Of a stretch of 12,614 bases of DNA, positions 7,107-12,614 are shown piece after piece. The DNA is from JANMEX01 sp043776635. GTDB taxonomy: Bacteria; Pseudomonadota; Alphaproteobacteria; Rhizobiales; Rhizobiaceae. Each line of letters opens with the position of its first letter. Position 1 is the stretch's first letter. The DNA is taken from the NCBI GenBank assembly GCA_043776635.1, contig JAYVRA010000002.1, positions 1 to 12,614 on the forward strand, given 5' to 3'. The position numbers and the translations under genes were made by a program. The notes under the pieces are model-generated. The model did no database searches. It had not been told where the DNA came from and saw only the letters and a program-made list of their open reading frames with translations.

Positions 7107-7880
7107 ATGGTGAAATTTTACGAGACCGAAGTTCGCTCACGTCTGTTGCTTGGCACGGCTGGCTACCCTTCACCTGCCATTCTTGGCGATGCCGTTCGCC
7201 GGTCCGGCACCGAAATCGTAACCGTTTCGCTGCGCCGCGAGAGCGCTGGCACAAGAACTGGCGGACAATTTTTTGAAATGATTCAAGCGCTTAATGTGCA
7301 TATTCTGCCCAATACCGCCGGATGTCATACGGTTTCGGAAGCCGTTATGACCGCGCATATGGCGCGTGAACTTTTCGGAACGGATTGGATAAAGCTGGAG
7401 GTTATAGGCAATCACGACACGCTACAGCCGGATGTTTTTGCGCTTGCGGAAGCTGCTCAAATTCTGTGTGCCGACGGGTTCAAAGTCTTCCCTTATACCA
7501 CCGACGATCTCATTGTTGCGGAGCGTTTACTGGAAGCGGGCTGTCAGGTGCTGATGCCATGGTGCGCGCCTATCGGCTCTGCAATGGGACCGGTAAACCC
7601 GATGGCGCTCAAATCCATGCGCGCGCATTTTCCGGATGTGCCGCTCATAGTCGATGCCGGTGTCGGGCGGCCATCCCATGCCGCGCAGGTAATGGAGCTT
7701 GGTTTTGATGCCGTGCTTCTCAATACCGCAGTCGCCAAGGCGGGCGATCCGGCGCTGATGGCGGGGGCCTTCGCTTCGGCGATCAATGCGGGCCGCGAGG
7801 CCTACCTTGCCGGACCGCTTGAGCCGCGCGACATGGCTGTTCCCTCAACCCCCATTATTGGCAGGGCGGTGTTTGCATGA
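7107..7880 (+). CDS. thiG: Thiazole synthase ThiG
   Basis: ThiG condenses 1-deoxy-D-xylulose 5-phosphate, dehydroglycine and the ThiS thiocarboxylate into the thiazole phosphate half of thiamine. The protein has 257 residues and a TIM-barrel pattern. The Schiff-base lysine is seen as Lys96 in DWIKLEVIGN. Other family blocks are SRLLLGTAGYPSP near the N terminus, VTVSLRR, LPNTAGCHTVSEAV, DGFKVFPYTTDDL, MPWCAPIGSAMGP, VDAGVGRPSHAAQVMELG and DAVLLNTAVAKAGDP. A strong ribosome site AAGGAG lies just before the ATG, separate from thiS. The stop overlaps the thiE start as ATGA (7877-7880), so thiE translation is coupled. No damage is visible. Confidence 0.97.
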   Translation: MVKFYETEVRSRLLLGTAGYPSPAILGDAVRRSGTEIVTVSLRRESAGTRTGGQFFEMIQALNVHILPNTAGCHTVSEAVMTAHMARELFGTDWIKLEVIGNHDTLQPDVFALAEAAQILCADGFKVFPYTTDDLIVAERLLEAGCQVLMPWCAPIGSAMGPVNPMALKSMRAHFPDVPLIVDAGVGRPSHAAQVMELGFDAVLLNTAVAKAGDPALMAGAFASAINAGREAYLAGPLEPRDMAVPSTPIIGRAVFA

Positions 7881-8482
7881 GGCTTGACCCCTTCTATCTC
7901 ATTGTCGATAGCGCCGACTGGATTGAACGCTTAATACCAGTGGGCGTGCGGCTCGTTCAACTGCGCGTTAAAAACCAACCGGAGTGGGTTGCGCGCAGCG
8001 AAATCCGCCGCGCCAAGGCGTTCTGCAAAAGCCATGATTGCCAGCTTATCGTCAATGATTATTGGCAGGCGGCGATAGATGAAGGCTGTGATTTTGTTCA
8101 TCTGGGTCAGGAGGATTTGGTGGCTGCCAACCTTGATGCCATCAAGGCGGCTGGCATAAAGCTTGGCATTTCAACACATGATGAGGCCGAACTGGCTGTC
8201 GCACTTAATGCCGCGCCTGATTATATCGCCCTTGGCCCGATTTACCCGACAAAGCTGAAGCAGATGAATTGGGGCCCGCAAGGGCTGACACGCATCAGCG
8301 ATTGGAAAACACAAATTGCGAGCGTTCCGCTGGTGGCTATTGGCGGATTGAACATTGAGCGGCTCGATGGTGTATATGCTTCAGGGGCAGACAGCGCCGC
8401 CGTTGTGACCGATATTACCTTACATAGTGATCCAGAAGCGCGAACGCGGGAGTGGATAAAAAAGACATCTCCATGGCGGTAA
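7877..8482 (+). CDS. thiE: Thiamine-phosphate synthase ThiE
   Basis: ThiE joins the pyrimidine pyrophosphate (made by ThiD) to thiazole phosphate, giving thiamine monophosphate. It is a cytosolic TIM-barrel enzyme. The 201-residue protein shows VQLRVK (27-32), VNDYWQAAIDEGCDFVHLGQ with the following Glu-Asp (59-80), LGISTHDEAE (96-105), ALGPIYPT (118-125) and VAIGGLN (153-159), all in family order. The segment after ALGPIYPT (KLKQMNWGPQGL) differs from the commonest ThiE sequences but keeps the basic residues near the phosphate site. The start ATG overlaps the thiG stop. The 3' end overlaps thiD by 10 or 31 bases depending on the thiD start. ThiM, the salvage kinase, is not present here. Confidence 0.93.
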   Translation: MRLDPFYLIVDSADWIERLIPVGVRLVQLRVKNQPEWVARSEIRRAKAFCKSHDCQLIVNDYWQAAIDEGCDFVHLGQEDLVAANLDAIKAAGIKLGISTHDEAELAVALNAAPDYIALGPIYPTKLKQMNWGPQGLTRISDWKTQIASVPLVAIGGLNIERLDGVYASGADSAAVVTDITLHSDPEARTREWIKKTSPWR

Positions 8483-9228
8483 ATGCCAACCCCCATGTTC
8501 TCATCGTGGCAGGCACTGATAGTAGCGGCGGCGCAGGTCTCGTGCGCGACATCGAAACGATTGCCGCTTTCGGCCTGCGTTGCTGCGTAGCCGTCACGGC
8601 CGTTACCGTTCAAACCCATGAACAGTTCCACGCCAAAATTGATATGCCAAGTGGCTCAATCGCGCAGCAAATGCGGGCGGCACTGACTGCAAACAGTGTT
8701 AAAGCAATCAAGATCGGGATGCTGGTGCGGGCGGAACTTATCATCGAAGTTTGCGAAGCTCTGCAGCAATTTCCATCAATACCGGTGATATTGGATCCTG
8801 TTCTCATCTCAACATCCGGCGGTGTTTTACTGGAGCCGGAAGCGATTGATGTCTTGTGCCAAACCCTGTTGCCGCTCTGCACGCTGGTAACGCCAAACGT
8901 ACCGGAACTTGCGTTGCTTACCAACTCCAAGGCCGCGATCACTCAAAACCATATTTGCGAACAGGCAAGGCATCTCAGCGGGTGGCATGGCTTCTCAATT
9001 TTGGTCAAAGGTGGACACTCACGAGGCCCTGACTGCATCGACATGTTATTCCAACCGGACTGCGCACCAAAAGCATTCACCTCTACGCGCCTCAACGCCT
9101 CGCTAAGGGGAAGCGGCTGCATACTGTCAAGCGCCATAGCGGCGGAACTGGCGAGGGGAAGAGATATTGCGGGAGCCATTCGCTGTGCCAAAGACTTTGT
9201 ATTTGAGCAGCTCGAGCGCGATGCGTAA
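8473..9228 (+). CDS. thiD: Hydroxymethylpyrimidine / phosphomethylpyrimidine kinase ThiD
   Basis: ThiD phosphorylates hydroxymethylpyrimidine and then its phosphate, producing the pyrophosphate used by ThiE. It belongs to the ribokinase-like fold. From the ATG at 8473 the protein has 251 residues with family blocks in order: IVAGTDSSGGAGL (11-23), AVTAVTVQT, IKIGMLVRAE, ILDPVLISTSGG, LVTPNVPELALLTN, LVKGGH, and the anion-hole motif RGSGCILSSAIAAELARG, where HGTGC is more usual. The frame is also open from a GTG at 8452, which would add seven residues (258). That GTG has no spaced ribosome site, and homologues begin just before the VAGxDSSGG block, so 8473 is preferred. It overlaps the thiE end by 10 bases. 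It is the last gene of the operon; no clear terminator is seen after it. Confidence 0.92.
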   Translation: MAVNANPHVLIVAGTDSSGGAGLVRDIETIAAFGLRCCVAVTAVTVQTHEQFHAKIDMPSGSIAQQMRAALTANSVKAIKIGMLVRAELIIEVCEALQQFPSIPVILDPVLISTSGGVLLEPEAIDVLCQTLLPLCTLVTPNVPELALLTNSKAAITQNHICEQARHLSGWHGFSILVKGGHSRGPDCIDMLFQPDCAPKAFTSTRLNASLRGSGCILSSAIAAELARGRDIAGAIRCAKDFVFEQLERDA

Positions 9229-9405
9229 TTGTGCCCGCCAATACTATGCTGTTGTAAAAAGTATTGATCTGAAAAATGGACTCATCCCTTTGGCCGCTAG
9301 CCCCCTTGTTATTCTGGTATCGGCGAGATTTTTTATGTTGTCGGGAATGTTTGCAAACAAAGAAGTCAAAACGCCCCCTTCCCCGCTTGAAGGCAAAATC
9401 TTCAT
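9229..9405. other. Intergenic stretch between thiD and the hipBA-like pair
   Basis: I see no gene here. AATACT and AGTATT near 9240-9265 could form a weak 6-bp hairpin soon after thiD. CCTTC and GAAGG near 9378-9393 form a short stem without a T run. Neither is a convincing terminator. Confidence 0.3.
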
Positions 9406-9452
9406 TTGACCGATACGTAATACGCCATATATGACATATTAAATTGATATAT
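9406..9452 (+). promoter_or_regulatory. Candidate promoter and operator of the hipBA-like operon
   Basis: TTGACC (9406-9411) and TATATG (9428-9433), 16 bases apart, look like a promoter. ATATATGA (9427-9434) and TGATATAT (9445-9452) form an inverted repeat with one mismatch, overlapping the -10 box and the proposed TTG start of the antitoxin gene. HipB-type proteins commonly repress their own operon by binding such palindromes, so autoregulation is plausible but inferred. The predicted transcript start (about 9440) is almost at the TTG, implying little or no leader. Confidence 0.4.
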
Positions 9453-9857
9453 CCGCAGTATGAGGCAGTCACGACAAGTCTTAAAGCAAAGCGCTCCCTG
9501 ACCGATCTAGGGACGAACCTTCGCCAAGCAAGGCTTGCGCGGCGGTTTTCCATGGCTGAACTGGCAATGCGCGCTGATATTTCGGAGCGCACGCTGATGC
9601 GAATGGAAAAGGGCGATCCCGCCGTCGGTATTGGCAATCTCGCTTCGGTGCTTTCCGCACTTGGCAGCCCCACCGTCCTTACTGATATTATGTCGCCTGA
9701 AAACGATGCTGTGGGCCTTGCACGCGCGCTTCAGTCAGTGCCTAAACGCGGACGCTCCTTTACCCCCAATAGGCCCAATACGTCTATTGATGAGATGCGC
9801 AATGATCAGTCCGACACTGGCAGCAAATTGCGCGAGCGGAAAGGCCTGGGCTTCTGA
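9444..9857 (+). CDS. HipB-like antitoxin, XRE-family DNA-binding protein
   Basis: This is a 137-residue protein with a helix-turn-helix of the Cro/C1 (XRE) type at about residues 22-76: LGTNLRQARLARRFSMAELA, then MRADISERTLMRMEKGDPAV, then GIGNLASVLSALG. This arrangement is typical of alphaproteobacterial HipB-like antitoxins. A low-complexity tail rich in Arg, Asn and Ser follows (about 100-137). In HipBA systems the antitoxin represses the operon and neutralises the kinase toxin. No ATG precedes the domain in this frame. The TTG at 9444 is the only usual start codon after the in-frame stop at 9432 and before the domain, and it lacks a Shine-Dalgarno sequence, so the true start is uncertain. 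The stop overlaps the toxin ATG (TGATG at 9855-9859), a classic toxin-antitoxin layout. The gene itself looks intact, although its partner is broken. Confidence 0.8.
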   Translation: MIYPQYEAVTTSLKAKRSLTDLGTNLRQARLARRFSMAELAMRADISERTLMRMEKGDPAVGIGNLASVLSALGSPTVLTDIMSPENDAVGLARALQSVPKRGRSFTPNRPNTSIDEMRNDQSDTGSKLRERKGLGF

Positions 9858-10488
9858 TGACGCAGGAAGATCAGCTCATATCCGTGCGACGACGTTCGGA
9901 TACTGGCCAGCATGAGGCCGAAGTCCATATTGGAAACCGCCTTCTTCATGCAGGTAAGTTACGCTTTTCTTTCGAGCGCAATCGACAACACTCTGAGTTC
10001 AGTTACGGCCGCGATTGGGTTGAAGATTCGCAGGGCATTGCCTTGTCTCCAGATTTGCCGCTTGGTCTCTCACCCCTTTTTACATCATCAGGACGGGGCG
10101 GCGACCAACGTGACAGCCTACCCGGTGTGTTTCATGATGCCGCTCCAGATGCTTGGGGACGTATGCTGTTGGAGCGCCTCCACGGCGCTGGCCTCAGTGA
10201 GTTTGACATGCTGACTTTGACACATGACACAACGCGCCAAGGTGCGCTTCGATTCTGTGACCACAAGGGCTATGTCGTCACGGGCGATACTGCCCCGGTG
10301 CCGCGCCTGATTGATCTTGAAGAGTTGCGCGTCATTGCGTCCAGCATTGAGAGCCGTGGCGAGGTTTCAAACGAGGCGTTGCGACTGATGGCTGATGTGG
10401 GTGGTTCGATCGGCGGTGCACGACCGAAGGCGAACGTGCTGGACGACGGCCATCTTTGGATTGCAAAATTCTCATCTGTGGACGATTC
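9857..10488 (+). pseudogene. HipA-like serine/threonine kinase toxin, truncated by IS3 element
   Basis: About 210 residues of a HipA-family toxin are present. Visible blocks are the N-terminal domain (VHIGNRLLHAGKLRFSF, then SYGRDW), ALSPDLPLG, the HipA signature PGVFHDAAPDAWGRMLLER, and GALRFCDHKG. The glycine-rich ATP loop follows as GGSIGGARPK (residues 182-191), then WIAKF, whose Lys204 matches the ATP-binding lysine. HipA kinases phosphorylate targets such as glutamyl-tRNA synthetase and cause dormancy. The catalytic Asp and the metal-binding Asp lie later in the chain and are missing. The IS3 element begins at 10489, and the frame runs ten further codons inside its left repeat (GLTREKWKDF) to a TGA at 10520-10522. 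A truncated protein of 221 residues could be made but should lack kinase activity. The missing part is not seen beyond the element. Confidence 0.85.
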
Positions 10489-10521
10489 TGGACTTACCCG
10501 GGAAAAGTGGAAGGACTTCTG
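10489..10521 (+). repeat. Left terminal inverted repeat of the IS3 element
   Basis: The repeat starts TGGACTTACCCGGG. Against the reverse complement of the right end, 28 of the first 30 bases match, with one extra base in the right copy after that. It supplies the last codons and the stop of the truncated hipA frame. Confidence 0.95.
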
Positions 10522-10548
10522 ATAGCGTAATTGCAACAGGAGGACTTT

Positions 10549-10839
10549 ATGGCGATCAAGCAGAGACGGGAATTTACACCGGAGTTTAATCGTGAGGCGG
10601 TTGGATTGTTTGCCACCAGCGGCCGGACGATCAGACAGATTGCAGGCGATTTGGACTTGGGGTTCTCGACCTTGAACAGGTGGAAGCTTGAACTGCGGGA
10701 TGCGGAGCCTGTGACAACACCCAATCCGGATATGGCCAGGGAACTGGCCGGGTTGCGCAAAGAGAACGGGGTTCTGCGGCAGGAGCGGGACCTGTTAAAA
10801 AAAGCGACCGCCTTCTTCGTCAAGGAAACAAGTCGATGA
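10549..10839 (+). CDS. IS3-family transposase OrfA
   Basis: This 96-residue DNA-binding protein is the N-terminal part of the IS3 transposase. A helix-turn-helix of the transposase_8 type is seen in RREFTPEFNREAVGLFATSG, RTIRQIAGDLDLGFSTLNRW. A leucine-zipper-like coiled coil follows (ARELAGLRKENGVLRQERDL), which in this family mediates multimer formation. The ATG at 10549 has a strong ribosome site AGGAGG (10538-10543) five bases upstream, so the TTG at 10531 is rejected. The stop overlaps the orfB ATG as ATGA. A run of seven A near the end allows fusion with OrfB by frameshifting. No damage is visible. Confidence 0.93.
   Translation: MAIKQRREFTPEFNREAVGLFATSGRTIRQIAGDLDLGFSTLNRWKLELRDAEPVTTPNPDMARELAGLRKENGVLRQERDLLKKATAFFVKETSR
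10797..10804 (+). promoter_or_regulatory. A7G slippery site for programmed -1 frameshifting
   Basis: AAAAAAAG lies 33 bases before the orfA stop, positioned as A AAA AAA G relative to the orfA codons (TTA AAA AAA GCG). Slipping back one base leads into the orfB frame (AGC GAC CGC and on), with no stop before the orfB ATG. IS3 elements commonly make the active OrfAB fusion this way. The site and the phases are seen directly; its use is inferred. Confidence 0.75.
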
Positions 10840-11702
10840 GGTATAAGCTCATCGATACGAACAAGGCCATGATGCCCATGCAGCGGATGTGTCGCATGAT
10901 GGCGGTCAGTGTCAGCGGTTATTATGCATGGAAAGAGCGCAAGCCCAGTTTGCACCAGTGCTACGACGTGGTGCTTGCCGCTCATATCAGGGCACAGTTT
11001 GCATCCTCGAACCAAACCTATGGCGCACCCCGCATACATGCCGAATTCTGCGAGGAAGGTCTATCCGTTGGCCTTCACCGTGTAGCGCGCCTAATGCGGG
11101 AGAATGGCCTGAAAGCCCATCAGAAACGCAGGTTTAAAAAGACAACGCACAGCCATCATGATTGTCCCATTGCCTTCAACGTTTTGGATCAGAACTTTAT
11201 TTGTGAGGGCCCTGATCAGAAATGGGGTGCAGACATCAGTTACATCTGGACGGCTGAGGGCTGGTTGTATCTGGCCATCGTGCTTGATCTCTACTCACGG
11301 CGTATTGTCGGTTGGGCCACCAGTGACAGATTGAAGAAGGGGTTGGCTCTCAAAGCCTTGAACCAAGCCATCCTCATGCGGCAGCCGCCGACTGGACTCA
11401 TTCATCACTCAGACCGTGGCAGCCAATACTGCTCCGACGATTACCGCAGGCTTTTACAATCCCACGATCTCACCGCCTCGATGAGTGGCAAGGGCAACTG
11501 CTACGATAACGCCATGGTCGAGACCGTCTTCAAAACCATCAAAACTGAACTCATTTGAAGAGCAAGTTATGAAACACGAGCCCATGCCACATTGGCCCTT
11601 GGCCATTACATCGACGGCTTCTATAACCCACGAAGGAGACACTCAGCACCGGGCTATAAATCGCCCATCACTTTCGAAACCCGAATGGCTGAGGTGAACT
11701 AA
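10836..11702 (+). pseudogene. IS3-family transposase OrfB (DDE integrase core), interrupted by TGA
   Basis: OrfB is the catalytic part of the IS3 transposase, with an HTH_21-like region (HIRAQFASSNQTYGAPRIHA) and an rve integrase core. The catalytic triad is seen as Asp133 (WGADISYIW), Asp193 (HHSDRGSQY) and Glu229 (DNAMVETVFKTIKTE), with the typical 35-residue spacing between the last two. At codon 241 (11556-11558) a TGA stands where related proteins have Trp. The same frame then continues cleanly for 47 codons (RASYETRAHATLALGHYIDG, RRRHSAPGYKSPITFETRM, AEVN) to a TAA at 11700-11702. The first stop therefore removes a conserved C terminus. The standard code is in use here (thiC, thiO and thiG end in TGA), so the TGA is a nonsense mutation and not a recoded Trp. 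The 240-residue product keeps the triad but is probably inactive. Confidence 0.9.
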
Positions 11703-11706
11703 AAGG

Positions 11707-11740
11707 CAGAAAGTCCCTCCACTTTTTCCGGGTAAGTCCA
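11707..11740 (-). repeat. Right terminal inverted repeat of the IS3 element
   Basis: Read on the minus strand from 11740 it begins TGGACTTACCCGGA. It matches the left end with two substitutions in the first 30 bases and one extra T near the inner end. Confidence 0.95.
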
Positions 11741-11951
11741 GTCCCATGAACACCCCTTAGATCACAGGATGTTGCACTTCAAATTCGACACCACCGACTA
11801 AATCAAATCCATCAAATGACGATACTAAACAGCTAGGGTGTCAATCAACGCTTGCAGCTCTGAGCAGCGGAGTGGTAAACGGAGAATGTTAGACGAAATC
11901 ACTATTTTATCAGGGCCCGTGTTGCAATTTTGTTTGATTGCCCGCCAAGCC
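11741..11951. other. Non-coding stretch between IS3 element and phosphohexomutase remnant
   Basis: No gene is supported in these 211 bases. They do not continue hipA in any frame I read. TGTTGCACTTCAAATTCGAC (11771-11790) resembles the terminal repeat of some insertion sequences and could be the scar of another element. A partly similar TGTTGCAATTTTG lies near 11920. Plus-strand open frames here overlap the minus-strand phosphohexomutase gene and have no recognisable content. Confidence 0.3.
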
Positions 11952-12530
11952 TCATGGCGCAAATCGCTTCGTCAGCTTTTCATGCAATTCGGTAATAAGC
12001 CGCTCGGTACGGTCGTAAGAACCCGTCTCGACATAAATGCGAGTTTCTGGGGCATTGCCTGATTGGCGAAAATGGACGGTGTCACCCTCGCTTATAGTAA
12101 GATGAACACCGTCCAAATTTGAAATTTTGGTTGGGTGCGCTAGCCGAATATCAAACTCACTGCGAAACTCCTGCGAGTTCGTAATGGCCGATAAGAAAGC
12201 CTGTGCTCGTTCGGACGGAACATTTTTAACCCTGTCAGCTCTCATAAAGCGCGCGGGAAGTGCATTTATGATCTCTGAAAGAGGCTTATTCTCAACCTTG
12301 GTTAGTGCAAGGCAGGCAATGATAGGGAGAATCGCATCGCGCGTGGGAAGATTGTTCAGTGTTCCAAAATCGAATTTAATATCGTGCTGCAATAGAAAGC
12401 CGCCATTTGCTTCAAAACCCGCAGCAGGACCGATAGCGATTTCATTAAGCGCAGCCACGACGTGAGGCGAACCAATCTTTGTTCGCACAATCGTGTCGAA
12501 CCATTTAGATTCCTCTATCACAGGGTAATC
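11952..12530 (-). pseudogene. Phosphohexomutase (phosphomannomutase-like), C-terminal remnant
   Basis: The minus strand carries about 190 residues of the alpha-D-phosphohexomutase C-terminal half. Visible are IVRTKIGSPHVVAAL, the sugar-binding loop GFEANGGFLLQ, NLPTRDAILPIIACLAL, and the phosphate-binding loop FRQSGNAPETRIYVETG near the end, with a TGA at 11954-11952. These enzymes move phosphate between the 1 and 6 positions of mannose or glucose for sugar nucleotide and envelope polysaccharide synthesis. Full proteins have roughly 450-500 residues, so the catalytic serine and metal-binding domains are missing. Homology begins near 12530 (VIEESKWFD). Upstream of that lies the leader of another IS3 element pointing the opposite way. 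The TTG at 12554 is not a real start. The end of similarity coincides with the IS end, so insertion is the likely cause. Inactive as read. Confidence 0.82.
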
Positions 12531-12614
12531 CCCCCTGAAATTAACGGTGTTCAAAAGTAGAATTTTCCCGGCATATTGAACGAGGAGATTTTTATGAAGA
12601 CGAGCCGATTTAGC
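12525..12614 (+). mobile_element. Second IS3-family element, left end only
   Basis: The last about 90 bases look like the left end of another IS3-type element inserted in the phosphohexomutase gene: a leader with CCCCCCTGAAATT (12529-12541), a strong ribosome site and the start of a transposase gene at 12594. The boundary is placed between about 12521 and 12536 because phosphohexomutase homology stops there. It differs from the 10489-11740 element in leader and first codons. The rest lies beyond the window, so its family group, probably IS407-like, is tentative. Confidence 0.6.
12594..12614 (+). CDS. IS3-family transposase OrfA, first seven codons
   Basis: The ATG at 12594 follows GAGGAG (12582-12587) by six bases and encodes MKTSRFS before the window ends. 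Many IS3-family OrfA proteins, mostly of the IS407 group, start with MKTSRF followed by a Ser-Gln-Ile helix. Seven residues are little evidence, but together with the strong ribosome site and the broken neighbour gene the call is reasonable. Confidence 0.55.

Larger units (their letters stand above)
10489..11740 (+). mobile_element. IS3-family insertion sequence, complete by its ends (1252 bp)
   Basis: The element is bounded by terminal inverted repeats of 33-34 bp that both begin TGGACTTACCCGG, and it carries the orfA/orfB pair of IS3-family transposases. It interrupts the hipA-like gene. The bases next to the ends (GATTC on the left, GTCCC on the right) show no 3-5-bp direct repeat. The match between the ends extends one base further out (CTGGACTT and AAGTCCAG), which also does not yield a duplication. 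Protein style suggests the IS3 or IS51 group. Because orfB has an in-frame TGA, this copy is probably unable to move by itself. Confidence 0.93.

Noticed and set aside
9092..9673. 193-residue minus-strand frame spanning thiD end and the antitoxin start
   Set aside because: It is antisense to thiD and the helix-turn-helix gene and crosses the promoter region, with no family resemblance.
10494..11039. 181-residue minus-strand frame within the IS3 element
   Set aside because: It is a shadow of orfA and the start of orfB and has no recognisable content.
11556..11558. UGA read as Trp (alternative genetic code)
   Set aside because: Intact genes in the window (thiC, thiO, thiG) end at TGA with neighbours starting at or near that codon, so TGA is a normal stop here.
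12127..12465. 112-residue plus-strand frame
   Set aside because: It is antisense to the phosphohexomutase fragment, which has clear substrate and phosphate loops.
1..12614. CRISPR array, tRNA or rRNA genes, phage defence island
   Set aside because: I saw no regularly spaced repeats, no tRNA-like cloverleaf or rRNA sequence, and no defence genes beyond the broken HipBA-like pair.

Overview
The window looks like accessory chromosome of an alphaproteobacterium, most likely Hyphomicrobiales (Rhizobiales). The reasons are the gene order thiC-thiO-thiS-thiG-thiE-thiD behind a TPP riboswitch, the style of the type I secretion and HipBA-like proteins, and the IS1595 and IS3 transposases. This placement is inferred from protein style and gene order and was not tested by a search. 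Overall the DNA reads as a healthy biosynthetic operon set between decaying and IS-interrupted genes, as in a genome undergoing IS expansion and gene loss.

Bases 1-385 hold the 5' part of an IS1595-family (ISXO2-like) element on the minus strand. Its transposase has an amber codon at position 11. The element abuts, and probably inserted into, an RTX (calcium-binding repeat) protein gene, of which only the frameshifted C-terminal part remains (386-1111). Downstream, in the classical order, are wrecks of the other type I secretion parts: an ABC exporter (about 1203-2307), a membrane fusion protein (2304 to about 3076) and a TolC-type outer membrane protein (3077 to about 3690). Each carries stops, frameshifts, a 19-bp tandem duplication or deletions, so a complete RTX export system has been lost here.

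Bases 3859-9228 hold the intact part: a probable promoter, a TPP riboswitch (about 3892-4000) and a tightly packed thiamine operon thiC, thiO, thiS, thiG, thiE, thiD. Gaps between genes are at most 13 bases, and several genes overlap. Together these genes make the pyrimidine half (ThiC, ThiD), supply glycine-derived imine and the sulfur carrier for the thiazole half (ThiO, ThiS, ThiG), and join the two (ThiE). No thiF, thiI, dxs or thiL is in the window.

Bases 9406-10488 hold a HipB-like antitoxin gene with a candidate promoter and operator, overlapped by a hipA-like toxin gene. An IS3-family element (10489-11740, with clear 33-34-bp inverted repeats) cuts hipA after about 210 codons. The element's orfA/orfB pair has an A7G slippery site, and orfB has a TGA where related transposases appear to have Trp. 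The rest of hipA is not found on the far side of the element and no target duplication is visible, which suggests a rearrangement.

Bases 11952 to about 12530 carry, on the minus strand, the C-terminal part of a phosphohexomutase (phosphomannomutase-like). Its 5' part appears replaced by a second, different IS3-family element whose first seven codons lie at the window edge (12594-12614).

I found no convincing new multi-gene system. The observations of most value are the interrupted toxin-antitoxin pair, the missing hipA remainder, and the coordinated decay of the secretion operon.
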